A stretch of 64,000 bases of DNA from Hyparrhenia diplandra (taxonomy: Eukaryota > Streptophyta > Magnoliopsida > Poales > Poaceae), in NCBI GenBank assembly GCA_015847255.1, contig JADLZK010008248.1, positions 1,116,001 to 1,180,000 of the forward strand, given 5' to 3'. Below, in pieces: positions 10,704-22,378 of the stretch (position 1 is the stretch's first letter; the number at the start of each line of letters is the position of its first letter). The notes below the pieces were generated by a model. That model saw only the letters and a list, made by a program, of their open reading frames with translations. It was not told the origin of the DNA and made no database searches. The position numbers and the translations under genes were made by a program.

Positions 10704-11369
10704 TTAACAGCAAAACGCTGTTAGAGTGGAGTACAAGGGGAAGCTTGCATCGCGCAAAGCTTCTGTGACAGGACAGACATCCTGGTGGTTATTAGCACAA
10801 GATACAGTGAATTTTCGTTGATGACTGAAAGAAGCTCTATAGGCTCCATGAGTCAAGTAATGAGCCATGACATTCCGGGACCTATCTAACTTGAAGACCT
10901 TGTAGTAAGAGCCAGCCATATTGTGTCTAAACAACTCAGTGAATGGCTTTATGCTCCAATCGGGAAGCTGCTGGGTCTCAGGACTCTGTAAATACGAAGC
11001 AAGAGTCATATTATCAGTGAAGAAGGCTATTTGGTTATAGCCTAATCTGCTGACGACCGAGGATGCCAAAGCTAGACTCGCAGCCTCTGCCATGAGGACT
11101 GAGAAGCAGCCTTTGAGTTGAGCCTTAATACGTATCTTCAGATTAGACTGATCGTTGCAGATGTAGATACCCAACCCAGCGTTCCTGGGCTGTGGGTTTT
11201 GCCCGTCCGGCATCAGGGAGGCATCAGAATAACATCTGAATTCTTGGTAGCGCAGCATAGGGGCCTCAAGGCAATGCAGATTAGTAGCATCGGACAAGAG
11301 CCTGGGAGCCTTGTCTATTTCCTGCACCTCCTGGGTAGTACCTTGGTCGCCTGAAGCACTATGGGGCAT
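10704..11369 (-). pseudogene. LINE RNase H domain (RVT_3 type)
   Basis: A 221-codon open stretch on the minus strand is the 3'-terminal domain of the LINE polyprotein. The RNase H acidic residues are visible: YSDAS (first Asp), AEAASLALA (Glu), FFTDNM (second Asp), and the following RNVMAHYLTHGAY carries the conserved His. It would remove RNA from the cDNA hybrid. It joins upstream, through frameshifts, to a zf-RVT-like Cys/His region at 11395-11870. Confidence 0.85.
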
Positions 11370-12878
11370 TTCGGACTCAAGATTACTCCGTTGGCTACCT
11401 GCAGAGAAAATAGAAGAGGGTTTTGCAGAGGCAAGGTGTGAGGGGCAGTGGAATCAAATCCATTGCCAGATTGAGGAGGCATCTTTTGATGACCTTCTCA
11501 AAGCTATGTAGTTCACCAAGAACTCGATGATGGACCTGCTGCACACTCCATTCCTTTTTGTTGAAACGGAGGTCGCCGCTTTCCAGAGAAACCAAAGGAT
11601 GCCAATGAATCACGCAAATGTGGGTGTCACTGATGAAATTATTAATAATATAAGCAACAGCCTCCCAGACTCCATCTTGCTCACAAGGCGAGAACGAAGA
11701 TTTCGAGGAGGATCCGGCCGTGAACCATACAGCCTCTAGCAAATTGGCAGTGAAAGAACAGATGTGAATTGTTTCCACTTGACCACAAGCGACAACAATT
11801 TTTGTCAATGTGTTTGGAGAAGGTACCTCCTCTCATTTTTGTGGTTAGAGCATTTCGATTAATCTCCACATGAAGGTTTTATAATTAGGAGGGATGGTCT
11901 TGAGCTTCTGTGTTTTTGAAGCACCCACAAGGCACCTTGGTCGATACTCCTTGGGCCATTGGGGGGAGGCTCACCCCGCATTTGATTATTAAGAAACCTA
12001 AAAGCCTCTTTGGTAGAGCGATTCCTCTACGGATGAAGGGATCCATTTAAGGACATCTGTCTCGAGAAGAGGGTACAATAGGAGTACTAGTGATTACCCC
12101 GCAGACTTCATTATAAAAAAATCTGATTAATAAGATCGGCGTTCCAAGAGTGATCAGCAGAGGATCCCACAACTCCCCTACGGAAGAGGGAAGATGGCCA
12201 CGATCCATCGGTAAATTTAGGTGAGCGTGAATATGTCTCCAGATGCTGCACCAAGGTGATGACCAAATACTAGAATTGCCATTATGAAGCTGAATGATGG
12301 AGTGTTATGTTAAAAGGTCTTTTAATTTTAAGGATAGAAGCCCAAAAGGGCAGACTTACAGTTTGTGGATTCAGCTCTCCAAGCTAGAGCTAGGATAGTA
12401 CTTAGATTTGAGAATGTTGGAAAGAAATTCATTCTTTCCGGTTGCAATCTTCAAGCAAAGCATTTATAAGAAGGCTTCGGTTGACCCGGTTGAAGATCTC
12501 TCGATCCCAAGGCCTCCCTCCTTCTTTGGTCTACAAATATCCTTCCATTTCCCGAAATTGAAGGAGGAGGAATTGTTCTCCTCTTACACTCCTTTCCACC
12601 GTAAGTTTTAATAATAGTTGTTATCCCGGCAATAAATTTCTTAGAGAAGAGAATAGTGGTCATATAGTAAATGGGAATGGAGGATAAAACGAGAATTAAT
12701 ATAGGCAAGTCTACCAAAGCATGATTTAATTTGGAAGCCTTAAGATTGTTAAGCTTGGCTTTAAATTTATTGAGAATAAAATTGTAGGTCTTGTTTCGTC
12801 ATTGTGATTGAAAATGAGAGGGTGCCCTAAGTAGATAGAATTTGGTTGCATCTCGAAACTGGAAATATATTAGTTACC

Positions 12879-14154
12879 TCAGCCTTGGCATGGTTGTCCA
12901 CTCCTTTCTTTGAATAAGATGGATGACTTGTCTAGATTAGGGGGTTTGACCTCGAGGCAAAGACTGAAATTCTGAAGAGATTCTTTTACCTTCATCGCTT
13001 CCTCCTTAGTAGCTTGACCACGGATGATCAGATCATCGGTAAAGAGAAGGGGAGTGGATCTTAGGGCAGCCTGCACCCGGCGTTATACCTTGAATATCAC
13101 CATTGTCGGCATGCCGTTGAAGCCTAATAGAGAGTTCGTTAACGTAAATAATAAAGAGGTAGGGTGAGAGGACATCCCGGACGAATGCCCCTCCGAGGAT
13201 TAAAGGTAGGAGAAGGGGATCCATTGATCATGACGGACATGGTGGTGGTGGAGATGCGGTATAGACCAAATTAATGAAATGGTCATTGAAACGCGTTGTC
13301 CGGCAAGAACTTGCACAATGAAGGTCCACTCAATTCTATCAAAGGCTTTAGCAAGGTCAACCTTAAGGAAGAAAGCCTTTTGTCTCTAACTTTTGAGATT
13401 GAAGCTATGGATAATCTCCACGGGCAATGATGATGTTGGAGGCAATATGTGCCTCGAATGAAAGCGACTTGGGAGGGGTGAATGATGTGAGGGAGATGAT
13501 GTTTGATTCTATCGACAAGAGTCTTAGCAATAATTTTATAAGAAACATTGCATAAGCCGATGGGCCTGTAGTCTTTCGGGGGATTGTGGGGATTTGATTT
13601 TGGGGATGAGAGTGATGTGAGTCTTATTAATGTTAGGGTTAAGAGAGGCATTGCAATAAAAATCTCTTACCATAGTAGTAACATCTTGACCAGTCCAACT
13701 CGGGAAGCTTTATAGAAACCCTGCGCAGGGGAGACCATCGCCCCACGGAGCAAAGCATTATTCCTCATGCTTTTAATAATGGCATGTACCTCTTTGTTGT
13801 CGGGTGTAGATCTTGTGAATGCATCCTCCGGAGAGTCTGTAGATAAGAAGAGGCATGCTCCAATTGATAGTTCGTATCATCTCTCCTGCAATTACTTGAG
13901 AAAATGTCAATAAAATAATTATTAGCAGATAAAGCAAGCTGCTTTTCTGTGGTAGAAATAGAACCATCAGGGTTAATGAAGTGGGTGATGGTGTTTCTTC
14001 TGGATCTCTTGACTATGGATTTGTGGAAGAAACGGGTATTTACGTCCCCCTCAACGCAGACCAGTTCTTTTTGAAATTTGTGCGTGGTAGCTTCTTCTCT
14101 TTCAAGGATATGATCATCTTGATCGATGAGGTGTTTTTGAAGGTTGTGATCCAC
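12879..14154 (-). pseudogene. LINE reverse transcriptase, fragmented
   Basis: Three open pieces give the RT palm and fingers. Around 13283-13651 are IGLCNVSYKIIAKTLVDR and PSQVAFIRG, the standard plant-LINE RT entry motifs. Around 13033-13224 is LSPYLFIIYVNELS, after the usual G-x-PLSPYLF. Around 12879-13076 is the region of the catalytic FADD box, read as FTDDLII. Upstream, 13765-14154 has VEGDVNTRFFHK, the typical 'EGDxNTxFFH' linker. Several frameshifts separate the pieces. Confidence 0.85.
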
Positions 14155-14301
14155 GAAGATGAGGAGGAAGCATCCGAAGAGATTGGATTTGATATTCTAG
14201 GGATTGGAGAAGGTCTTTGGTTGTTGGGTTTAGATTTACTCCATCTTTGAAGGTCTTTGGCTAGGAAATGAACTTTATGATGAAAGGGACGGGAGCTAGA
14301 C

Positions 14302-15052
14302 TTACCCCAGACTTACCTTTGCCACTTCTTCATAGTCACCGGTGAGGAGCCACCAGTTTTTCAAATTTAAAGGACTGTTCTTCTTTGTCCTTTTGGAGTC
14401 AAGGACAGCAATAATAGGAGCATGGTCACTCTTCATCATGGGTAAATGATACACAATAGTATTAGGATAGTAAGTGAGCCATTCAGCATTAGAAAAAAAT
14501 CGATCCAATCTCTCATACACAGGAGAAGAATTAAAACGCTTATTGGTCCACGTATAAGCAGGGCCATGATACCCCAAATCAATAAAACCACAATCCTTCA
14601 CAAGACAATAGAAATTAGCTATAATATTCTGATTAATTTGGACGAGGTCCAAGCTTCTCGAAAGCATCCATAATATCATTCATGTCACCCATACAAATAG
14701 CAGGCAAATCCGAATGGTCAGTTACAAAATTACGGATTTTGCCCCAAATCCAGTTGGTCTTTTGGTGATTGGGATCACCATACACACAGACTAAGACATA
14801 GTTCAGGTTACTAATATTACAATGACATCTAGCGAAAATGTAGGACGAACAGGAATCTAAAACGAGTACATCAACTTCATCATTGGCAAGCAACCACAAG
14901 CCCCCCGACTGGCCTTCAGCTGAAATAGTATGCACAAAATTAACACTAAATCTATTTTTAATAGCACTACTGTTGAACCGATTAGTTCTTATTTCAGAGA
15001 TAAAAGAAATTTTAGCATTCGCTGACCTTATCAAACGGGCGAGATGACGCAT
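14302..15052 (-). pseudogene. LINE AP endonuclease domain
   Basis: Two overlapping frames cover an exonuclease/endonuclease/phosphatase fold: ISEIRTNRF (catalytic Glu region), GGLWLLANDEVDV, VYGDPNH, CMGDMNDI, then LGYHGPAYTWTN and MKSDHAPI (the C-terminal SDH motif). One frame change occurs near 14640-14660. The domain nicks target DNA to prime reverse transcription. Confidence 0.88.
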
Positions 15053-15879
15053 CTTAGGACTATCAAGGCTCCCGACCCGAGCCTTGACAGTTCCATGCCA
15101 ACAGACTCATGGCGCTGCTGGCGCCTTGAAGGCTGGCGCCTGAGCCTGCTGTTGAGGAAGCAAAGAAGCCCGAACGTCATCGGGAGGATTACCGTGCCCA
15201 CCGTGTAGATGACCGGAGGAAAGGCCACCCTCATGTAGAGAGCAATGCTTGTCCTCTTCACGGAGAATCCGGGACCACCGGGGCGACCAGGGAGACTCAC
15301 TTGCCCATGATCCAAGTATCCAATGATGAATCTGATCACAATGCATGCCGTCGAAGTCAGCTTCCGTCTCCATGTAAAAATCTCCGGATCCATCTTCTCC
15401 ACGAAACCCTGAATCTGAAGAAGGATAGCTACTGGGTCGCTCGTCCCACCTGGAGCGCCGTGTGCGACGCTCCATCCCTGCCTCTTCTTGATCTGCAGCT
15501 CCCGGGGCAGCAGGGGCGGAGTGGGGACCTGGTGATTCTGAACGGCGCCTTCGAACTCCTAGATTCTTGCTTTGATTCTTGCCCAAATGCCGCGCTTGGA
15601 GACGGCCCTGGAGCCCTGAGCTTGTTCCTCTTGCTCCTCTTGCAGCTCCCCCTCTTCCTCATTTTCCTCCTCCAGTAGATCTCCCTCGGGCCTGACCCCT
15701 TTGTCCAGATCCCGCTCTGTCCCCTCCATTGGAGCCCAGCGGCGGAAGGGAGGAGGCCCTCCGTGGCGGAGGGTCAAGCTGTGGGGGGGTGTCACTGATG
15801 TTGGTTGGGATGGGGGCGGAAAGAGAAGGGCTCAGAGAAGGCTGGTGCAGCTGGTTATTAGGATTAGGAGCAGGGGCGG

Positions 15880-16539
15880 TCAAGGCTGACTGAGCCGCAG
15901 CGTGCTTACCGTGATCAGACGACCCATCAGGCGGGGCAGCGTAGCATCAGAGGTGGCAGGAGCATCAGAAGTCCTGATACTGTTGGCAATGGGAGCATGG
16001 GTGTTCGTGGGTGAACTAGTGATGGGAGCATGGGTGATCATGGGTGAACTGGTGATGGGAGCATGGGTGGTCATGGGCAATACTGTTGGCGACGGGAGCA
16101 TGGCATCAGCAGTATGGAAGGATGGTAAAATAGTAAAGCCTGGTGGGAAAGAGGACTGAGCGGAGTGGGTGTGATGTGGCCAGGGAGTAATGGCCACTGA
16201 CTGTGGAACTTGACTGGAGATGTGAATCGGCTCTACAGTAGAGTATATGGGACGGAAATTGTGGTAGGTCCATGCACTGCTGGTCAAAGGAGTAGGTGGA
16301 GACGTGCTGGAGGTGACACGGCCAGGCTCAGCCATGCTGCTAGCAAGAGCACATTGAAGAGAAGCATGGGCGATGGCAGAAGCAACAGCAGTTTGCATGT
16401 GTGGGGGCCCTTCAGTATTTAGATTGGCAAACTTAAGCCTAATTTGTTTTAAGGCGAGAAGATGCAACATCATATTTGCGATTAAAATAATCAAGCTGCT
16501 CATTGATGATGTCAAGGGGATATCAGCCGAAACAGTCAT
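15880..16539 (-). pseudogene. LINE ORF1 C-terminal / linker region
   Basis: A 219-codon open stretch rich in Pro, Thr, Ser and Ala follows ORF1 after a frame change. It contains three imperfect copies of an 11-residue unit of the type THAPITSSPM. It resembles the disordered C-terminal part of plant LINE ORF1 proteins. No catalytic motif is visible. Between 15100 and 15880 the minus frames are also Pro/Arg-rich and of uncertain assignment. Confidence 0.55.
15990..16095. repeat. 33 bp minisatellite inside the LINE
   Basis: GATGGGAGCATGGGT-type units recur at 33 bp spacing (for example at 16021 and 16054) about three times. They encode the 11-residue repeat in frame, so unit gain or loss would preserve the reading frame. 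Confidence 0.7.
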
Positions 16540-16555
16540 CCAGGAACCATGAACA

Positions 16556-17473
16556 TCAACGGAATGTCCCTGGATTTTGAACGGGAAGCAATGATTTTGT
16601 TTTGACGAATAAGACAGTGGATGGCATTATGGAAAAAAAATCGGCACAGAAATTGCAGATTTTTGTGATTTTTTCATAATGCACAAAGACCACAAAACTA
16701 GCATCGGAATCAACATTGACAAAAATTTTGTCAACAGCTTTCTTGGTGATATCAATTCTAACCTTGACAGGAACAAAGAGAGGGTCTCTTCGGAGAGCAC
16801 TAAACTTCAGCTGGTCATACTCAGAAGGTTCACCAATTTTGTTGATGAGCAAATCAATGACTTGGGGAGTTTTGAATCTGTGGGGGATACCATAAAATCT
16901 AATGGTGGTGTAAAGGGATTTAAAAGGATAATCCGTGACCTCTTTTTGTGGGTCATAGAATTCAAGAAGGAGAGTGTCACGCCTACCCACAATCCAAGGC
17001 TGACGCTTAAAAACATTGATCATATCACTGTGGCTCTCAAAACTAGCAAGGAAAAGATTGTATTTGAGTCTAGAAATGGCGCCATAGAAATCACCCCAAG
17101 CTCTTTTCATGTCATCCCTAATGGCATCAATAGGAACTTCACGAGAAGGATGACTATGAGCAACTTTGATAATCAAAGAAAACTCAGACTCAGCCTCATC
17201 TTCATTGGCCCATTTGGAGCGCTTGGAAATTTGCCGGGAATGCAAGGCAGTGGAGATGTCAATCTCTGTTTTACTGGATTGGAGAGGAGTATCAGTGGGT
17301 GGAGGCGGATCAGGAGGGTGGGGTGGAGATGGCGAGTGACTGGAGGGATAGAGGGGATCAGACTCATGGCGCAGGTGATAGAGGAGGCTAATGGTAGACA
17401 CGAAGAGAAGCAGAGAATAAAAAGAACAAGGAAGCAAAACCACAAGAAACACCCTAAGAAAGGACCAAAACAC
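16556..17473 (-). pseudogene. LINE ORF1 protein (DUF4283-like, zinc knuckle)
   Basis: About 305 codons open on the minus strand. After a Pro-rich N-terminus the middle (WANEDEAESEFSLIIKV ... FLASFESHSDMINVFKRQPW) has the shape of DUF4283, the RNA-binding-like domain of plant LINE ORF1. A zinc knuckle begins ICNFCADFF, but an indel in the A8/T8 run near 16632 throws the His and last Cys into the next frame. The hydrophobic N-terminal stretch before the Pro-rich region is probably leader read-through. Confidence 0.75.
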
Positions 17474-18050
17474 AGAAGCAAGAGATAGAGAACAAAGAAA
17501 ACGAAGGAATGGAAGGGATCAAAAGGCAAAACCCAGGAAGAATCGATGAAACACGCAAGAAAGCACGGAGGACAGAAGAGCTGCTACAGAGAGCGCAAGT
17601 GCCGGCATCCGCCCTCGCTCTGTGTTTTAGACGACCGGTTATCGTGTTGATCTCGGTGTACATATACCGTACTACTAGTACTTTGTTTTGGTTTAGTTCT
17701 TGTATGTGTCTGTCTGACAGTTTATTTGGATTCTCCAATATAGTTGATCTGAAATAGTTCTTCAACAACAATTCAATGTTAAGAAACATTTCTTTCACCT
17801 GAAGTTACAATCAAAGGAACATTTAAGAGAATTTGATAGGCAACTCAAACATTTGAATAGCAATCTGCAGCCATAAGAAACTCTAGAATCTTGACATCAA
17901 AGAATCTGACAAATGTTTCTTAGGTGGTAACATTCTAGCTAAGATTCTAACACTAACACCTAACTAGAAGAAAACCACAACGGTATGAGTAGGACTACTT
18001 GAACTCTGATAATAAATCAGAAGTAAGAAATGATTAAGGAGAAAATACCT

Positions 18051-18286
18051 GAAAATGGTACGGATATTTTCCGACCGTATTCGAGACCGAATTCGTTTAG
18101 AGGGGTTTTAATTTGTCCGTATCCGAGTCCAAATATTCAATATCCGTACCGTACCCTTATCCGGATAATCAAATTGCACATTTATGATGTCGATATCCTA
18201 ATGTATCCTATCCGGCATGGTTGACACTATCCGTACTCGAATCCAAATCCGAGCAGAAATATGAAAACAAATATGATATTAGTGAT
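18051..18286. repeat. direct repeat pair, copy 1
   Basis: Runs from GAAAATGGTACGG to ATTAGTGAT and matches 18949-19186 with scattered substitutions. The text is rich in TATCCG/CGGATA words. It is most likely one member of a dispersed non-autonomous DNA transposon family. No clear target duplication is visible. Confidence 0.75.
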
Positions 18287-18529
18287 ATCCGTTCGTATCC
18301 AATCAGTTTTCATCCCCCCCCGATCGGCAGATGACTCGATGATTGGCTGATCGAAGTCGTTGTCGAAGTCGAGCCTGGGCCTTGGAGTGCTCAGCCCTAG
18401 TCACAGGGTTGCCATGTGCCGTTTCTAGGTCTCCGCCTCTCCTCCAGCGGTCGGCCGAAGCGGATCAGTGACACCATGTCTCCACAATGGACTACTGGAC
18501 CACCTTTAGCAATATTCAGCTTCACATGT

Positions 18530-18780
18530 AAAGCTGTTTTTTTTTTGAAAAAACAACTTAATATGCAACTATTTAGGTGAGTTGAGCAGTTTTTTAAAAA
18601 AAAAAAATTGTTTGGCAAAATAGCTTCACCAACAACTACTTTTTTCAGCTTTATCATAGCTCATGTCTTTTTGAGAGAGGAGAAAAACAGCTTCACTCGT
18701 GTACCTGTTTTGGAAATGAGTTTTTGCAATAAAAACAGCTCATGAAGTTATTGTGAGCTATACCAAACAGACCCTTCGGC
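18530..18780. repeat. MITE-like AT-rich segment
   Basis: The segment holds homopolymer T and A runs and ends in ACCAAACAGACCC, a terminal word common in grass MITEs. The left end is unclear, so boundaries are approximate. Confidence 0.3.
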
Positions 18781-18948
18781 TACTGGGCTCGTGTATGTAC
18801 GGTGTATCAGTGAGGGAAGCATGTCGCGGTGCTCCTCAACTTTTGGGCCGCTAGCCATCTCTACGGACTAAGGAAGCATGGGTCTTTGTTGGGCCTGGGC
18901 TCCTCCATCCCTTGGGCCCTCTACCGTTGCACGCCTGGCACTATGGAT

Positions 18949-19186
18949 GAAAATGGTACGGGTATTTGTCCGACCATCCGTTCGATCAAATCTGTTTAGA
19001 GGGGATCACATCTATCCGTATTCGAGTCCGGATACTCAATATCAGATACCGAATCTATATTCAAATACTCAAATCACATATTTATGATGTCGACATCCTA
19101 TCGTATCCTATCTAGCATGGCTAACACTGTCTGTATTTGAATCCGATACCGACTAGAATTATGAAAACAAATGTAATATTAGTGAT
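18949..19186. repeat. direct repeat pair, copy 2
   Basis: Second copy of the 236-238 bp repeat, 898 bp downstream in the same orientation. Start and end words are the same as in copy 1. Confidence 0.75.
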
Positions 19187-19479
19187 GGCACAGCCTTTTA
19201 TTATCCTCTTTTTACGGTGATTACTAATATCTAATCTAGCCTCCTCAAATAAAGGGGGAGTTGCATCTACCAATAAGATGTGGCCCACTACAATCATTAC
19301 CTTCTTCCCTACCCCAAGTCTGGGCTCGGTGATGTCCGTGGCCGGGGCGGCCACGCATTGACCGAGTCTGGGGCACGGTGGGGTACCGGGTGGAGTTTGG
19401 TGTCATTGAGGGCGGCGACCCTGTTTGGGCATTGTAAATGAACTTTCATGTAACATATTCCTAGAAAAATAGGGACTTG

Positions 19480-19585
19480 TTATTTCTTAAACCACGAATA
19501 AATCCGCAAAGTGTATACGCTATGCTGTAGCTTTCACCCGAGACTATTATTATTGAATCCATAGGGAACATGTGTACTCTTCTAG
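19480..19585. repeat. LTR-like fragment related to 32450-32545
   Basis: AATCCGCAA, GTAGC(T/C)...CACCCG, and ATCCATAGGGAA occur in the same order in both places. The second place lies inside a well-defined solo LTR, so this is probably a relic of a related LTR. The rest of 19190-20000 shows nothing I recognise apart from the start of segmental copy C. Confidence 0.45.
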
Positions 19586-20031
19586 TACTGAGTAGTTAAC
19601 AAAGTCTGTTCAGAGTTTTCACGACCTGCTTGGGTTTGTCTCCTTGTGTACATCTCTTCCAGTTGCCAATTTTTGGTTGATCAAATCAATGCAACGGTTA
19701 TATAGCAACAAGTAGCAGTAGTATTATTCTAAAAAAAAAACAAGTAGCAGTAGTACGCTGTCGAAGTAGAATCTGCAATTTGGGCATGCCGAAAGGTGCT
19801 CTTTTGGTCAAAATTCGTACTGTATATCAAGAATTAGAAATCGTAGCCACCCATAATTTGTTTTTTTTGGTGAAAGAGTTCATAATTTGTTGCAAATGGT
19901 GTTTGGAAACTGCTGAGTGTTTCTTATATATAAAATCTCAATGGATGACACAAGAGTTCGCGACTAATTACAGAATTACAAACAAAAGAATCAACAAGAG
20001 ACCGGACTAATCATTCAACCGATCGAGGAAT

Positions 20032-20289
20032 TCAGAGCAAGCCAGGGCGAGAATGGAAGGGGAACTGATGCACCACGATCGGGGCAGCCTTGTCACCATC
20101 CCGCCTCGTCCTCCTCTCCTGCTTCCCCCCTGCTGCTCCCTTGTTCACCTTCTCCTCACCTGCCCCCCGCTTCTGCTGCCGTTCCTGCTTAGCCTCTGGA
20201 TCACCTCCTGACTGCTTACCGGCAGCAGGCGGCGACATGGCGGCGACGGCGGCGGCGCCGCAGCATCCTCCCAAGAAACCCAGCACCAT
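20032..20289 (-). CDS. small charged protein, family member C (intact)
   Basis: Unrecognised 85-residue protein, the only family member in the window with an unbroken frame. The N-terminus is MVLGFLGGCCGAAAVAAM, followed by a Lys/Arg/Glu/Gln/Gly-rich, probably disordered middle and the conserved end PIVVHQFPFHSRPGLL then stop. A second ATG lies four codons upstream (MPTI); I chose MVLG because all four copies share it. No signal peptide or transmembrane helix is evident. A vicinal Cys-Cys near the N-terminus could be a lipid-modification or metal site (speculative). Conservation is at the two ends, suggesting a short functional C-terminal motif. The promoter has a near-TATA box and the shared palindrome. 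Function unknown. Confidence 0.65.
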   Translation of the reverse strand: MVLGFLGGCCGAAAVAAMSPPAAGKQSGGDPEAKQERQQKRGAGEEKVNKGAAGGKQERRTRRDGDKAAPIVVHQFPFHSRPGLL

Positions 20290-20429
20290 GATTGTTGGCA
20301 CGGCCGAGCTTAACTCTCCTGAGACTATCGATCACCTCCTGAAGGCTATTGCGTTTGAGCTCTGGTGGTCTACTACGTGTTGCTCCGATGTTCTTTGTGC
20401 TGTGTACCTGTGTCTCTGTGTGGCAGCTG

Positions 20430-20436
20430 TATTTAT
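20430..20436 (-). promoter_or_regulatory. TATA-like box, small-protein copy C
   Basis: The minus strand reads ATAAATA where copies A and B have TATAAATA: the first T of the octamer is replaced. It lies about 140 bases before the MVLG start. Confidence 0.5.
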
Positions 20437-20640
20437 GGGAGGCCTGGTGCTGCCGAGTTGCGTGATGGGGTGGAGTGCTTTTGTTGCCGCGGTCCTGCTG
20501 ATGCCGGATGGCAAGGGAGGGTACGTAGCTTGAAGAAGCTTCGTCCAAGCAGGCAGGCCCGGGTGAGTGAACGAGTCTATTGGCTTTGATTGCGCGCTCT
20601 TGCTCCGATACATCAGCTTGCCGATATGATGCTGACGCTG

Positions 20641-20655
20641 CCTTGGCTGCCAAGG
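20641..20655. promoter_or_regulatory. conserved 15 bp palindrome, copy C
   Basis: CCTTGGCTGCCAAGG with adjoining TTTGACTCC, identical to copies A and B. Confidence 0.5.
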
Positions 20656-21756
20656 TTTCTACTCGTGCTTTGACTCCATCGGTGGATGCTCAGCTCGGCG
20701 GCGTCCACAGTCAAACCAACGTGGGCTTTAGTTTTAATTTGGGGAGGGCTTTGCTGCTACCAACTATCCCATTAGTTTATCCACCGAGACAGAGTGGTGT
20801 GGCGGAAATAAACGAGAGCGAGGAAGAACTTTCTCGTGTCGTGGCATACTGCCATGATGCATCGTGGGAGAGGAGAGATGATGGAGGACGGCGCTGTCAG
20901 GTGAAGTGAAAACGACCATTCGTGCAGTGGGTTCGTTCGTTAACCTGCCACTGTGTGCCAGATGGCACGTCCTACACTGGACATTTTTTCGTATAGTAAA
21001 TAAATAATATGTTTAATTTATGGGAGTGCAGTTGCAGTCCCTGGATTATTAGTTCTTGTACGTATCTGTCTATCGGGCGCCTTCATTCGACAAGAATTTG
21101 ATCTTGTGAGATTTCTTTGCTGAGTTACTCCTTTTCAAATTTCACAGCCACTAGTTCTGGTTGCACTAGTACTAGCATATATTTATCTATATATGTGACG
21201 TAGTATTATTATGAAATCAAATTTTAGATGTTCATTTCTTTTTCAAATTAGCCCGAATTTGATCTGCCGCTGGAAATTTGAGCGTCCGCACAAAGACACT
21301 ACAGAGAGCCAAGGAGTACTATGTTGCAATCATCTCTTCGCGGCCATCAGTGATCTTCCAAGAAATTTCCTCATCTCATATCTCTCGCATGCAAAATGTA
21401 TAGGGCCTGCTGACCTTTCTACCGTAACTCACAAGTCGATTTGACTTGACCGTGCCCACCAAGGAATATTTTGCATGGCGTGTTGTTTCCGAAACTCGCT
21501 CTCAGTGCATAGTTCCATTTTATATTTTCATAGCTTCTCTATAACATTCAATTCCACAATTCATTTACAGTTCAAAACTGAACCAAATGTGTAATATATA
21601 TCTGGATAGGATATAGAACTTATTTCTTGCCTCTCTTCTTAAATATACTTCCATATCATCAAAAATCACTCTATGCTACCCTACTAATGTGGATGAATCC
21701 CCGCCAGAATAGTCCTAGTGACGAATACGCTGCTTGTAACAACTCGAGCGTTACAT

Positions 21757-21823
21757 TTTTTTTTTAGATAATGGATGAGTAAAAACATGCGGCCTCTACA
21801 TCCAAGGATGTACACAGCCAATG
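21757..21823 (-). mobile_element. 67 bp LINE stub with 14 bp TSD
   Basis: CTCGAGCGTTACAT at 21743-21756 is repeated exactly at 21824-21837. Between them lies a T run followed by about 57 bp. Read on the minus strand this is an extreme 3' end of a LINE (…GGATGTAGAGGCCGC… then poly(A)). It contains a perfect stem-loop, TACATCC/GGATGTA (21797-21812). It is an extremely 5'-truncated target-primed insertion. Confidence 0.75.
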
Positions 21824-22116
21824 CTCGAGCGTTACATATGTTGATAATCTTGTTCATCATCCTCAATTCCTCATAGTATCAACAAAATTAAAAAACTTGT
21901 TTCGATCCTGATAGTCTGTCTGGCAGCACCACCGGACAGTCCGTCAGAACAAGCAGCATCAACATGCACCATCTCCTGGTCCAGAACAACATCCAAGCAC
22001 AAGCTCCCTCTCCCACTCTCCTCCATCTTCCTTACAACAAAATGCTCATGTAAAATCCAACTTATTAATGACCCAGAGTCTATTTTTTTTCCTTGCACAA
22101 ACCTCAACATAAACTA

Positions 22117-22338
22117 AGGCCCTGTTTACATTACATAGTCTAAAGTTTAGTTGGCTAAAGTTGCTAAAGTTTTGACCACATTAAATCACTTGTGTGGAGT
22201 ACCGAACCAACATTTTTTTTTTTTTTTTGGGTAGGGATGGCTGAATTTTAAACCACATTTGGGGCCTCAAGGGTTATAGTATAGTTTAATTGCTAAACTT
22301 TTAGACCATGGGATTCAAATGGGATTTAAATAGGGCCT
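22117..22338. mobile_element. MITE with AGGCCCTGTTTA ends
   Basis: AGGCCCTGTTTA at the left and TAAATAGGGCCT at the right form a 12 bp inverted repeat with one mismatch. TA flanks both sides, consistent with a TA target duplication (mariner or Harbinger-type MITE). It is 222 bp long and non-coding, with an internal T16-18 run. Confidence 0.65.
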
Positions 22339-22378
22339 TAGTTAAAATAAAGTTAAACTATATACGATGAAATATTTG

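Larger units (their letters stand above)
10672..17668 (-). mobile_element. full-length L1-type LINE with 16 bp TSD
   Basis: GTACTACTAGTACTTT occurs at 10656-10671 and again at 17669-17684, a perfect 16 bp target-site duplication around a 6997 bp insert. The poly(A) tail appears as the T run at about 10670-10679. In coding order on the minus strand it has ORF1 (DUF4283-like with a broken zinc knuckle), a Pro/Thr-rich linker, an AP endonuclease, reverse transcriptase, a zinc-binding zf-RVT-like region and a C-terminal RNase H. A perfect stem-loop (TAACAGC, loop AAAAC, GCTGTTA, 10705-10723) lies just before the tail. The frames carry many stops and shifts, so it is not active as read. Complete 5' end and perfect TSD argue for a fairly recent insertion. 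Confidence 0.93.
19620..21075. repeat. segmental duplication, copy C
   Basis: Longest intact copy of the duplicated segment. It aligns to copy A over 19620-20740 and to copy B over 20008-20975, then to the piece of copy B beyond the LINE. It carries the intact small-protein gene. Confidence 0.75.

Noticed and set aside
16679..17488. 269-codon plus frame
   Set aside because: Antisense shadow of LINE ORF1.
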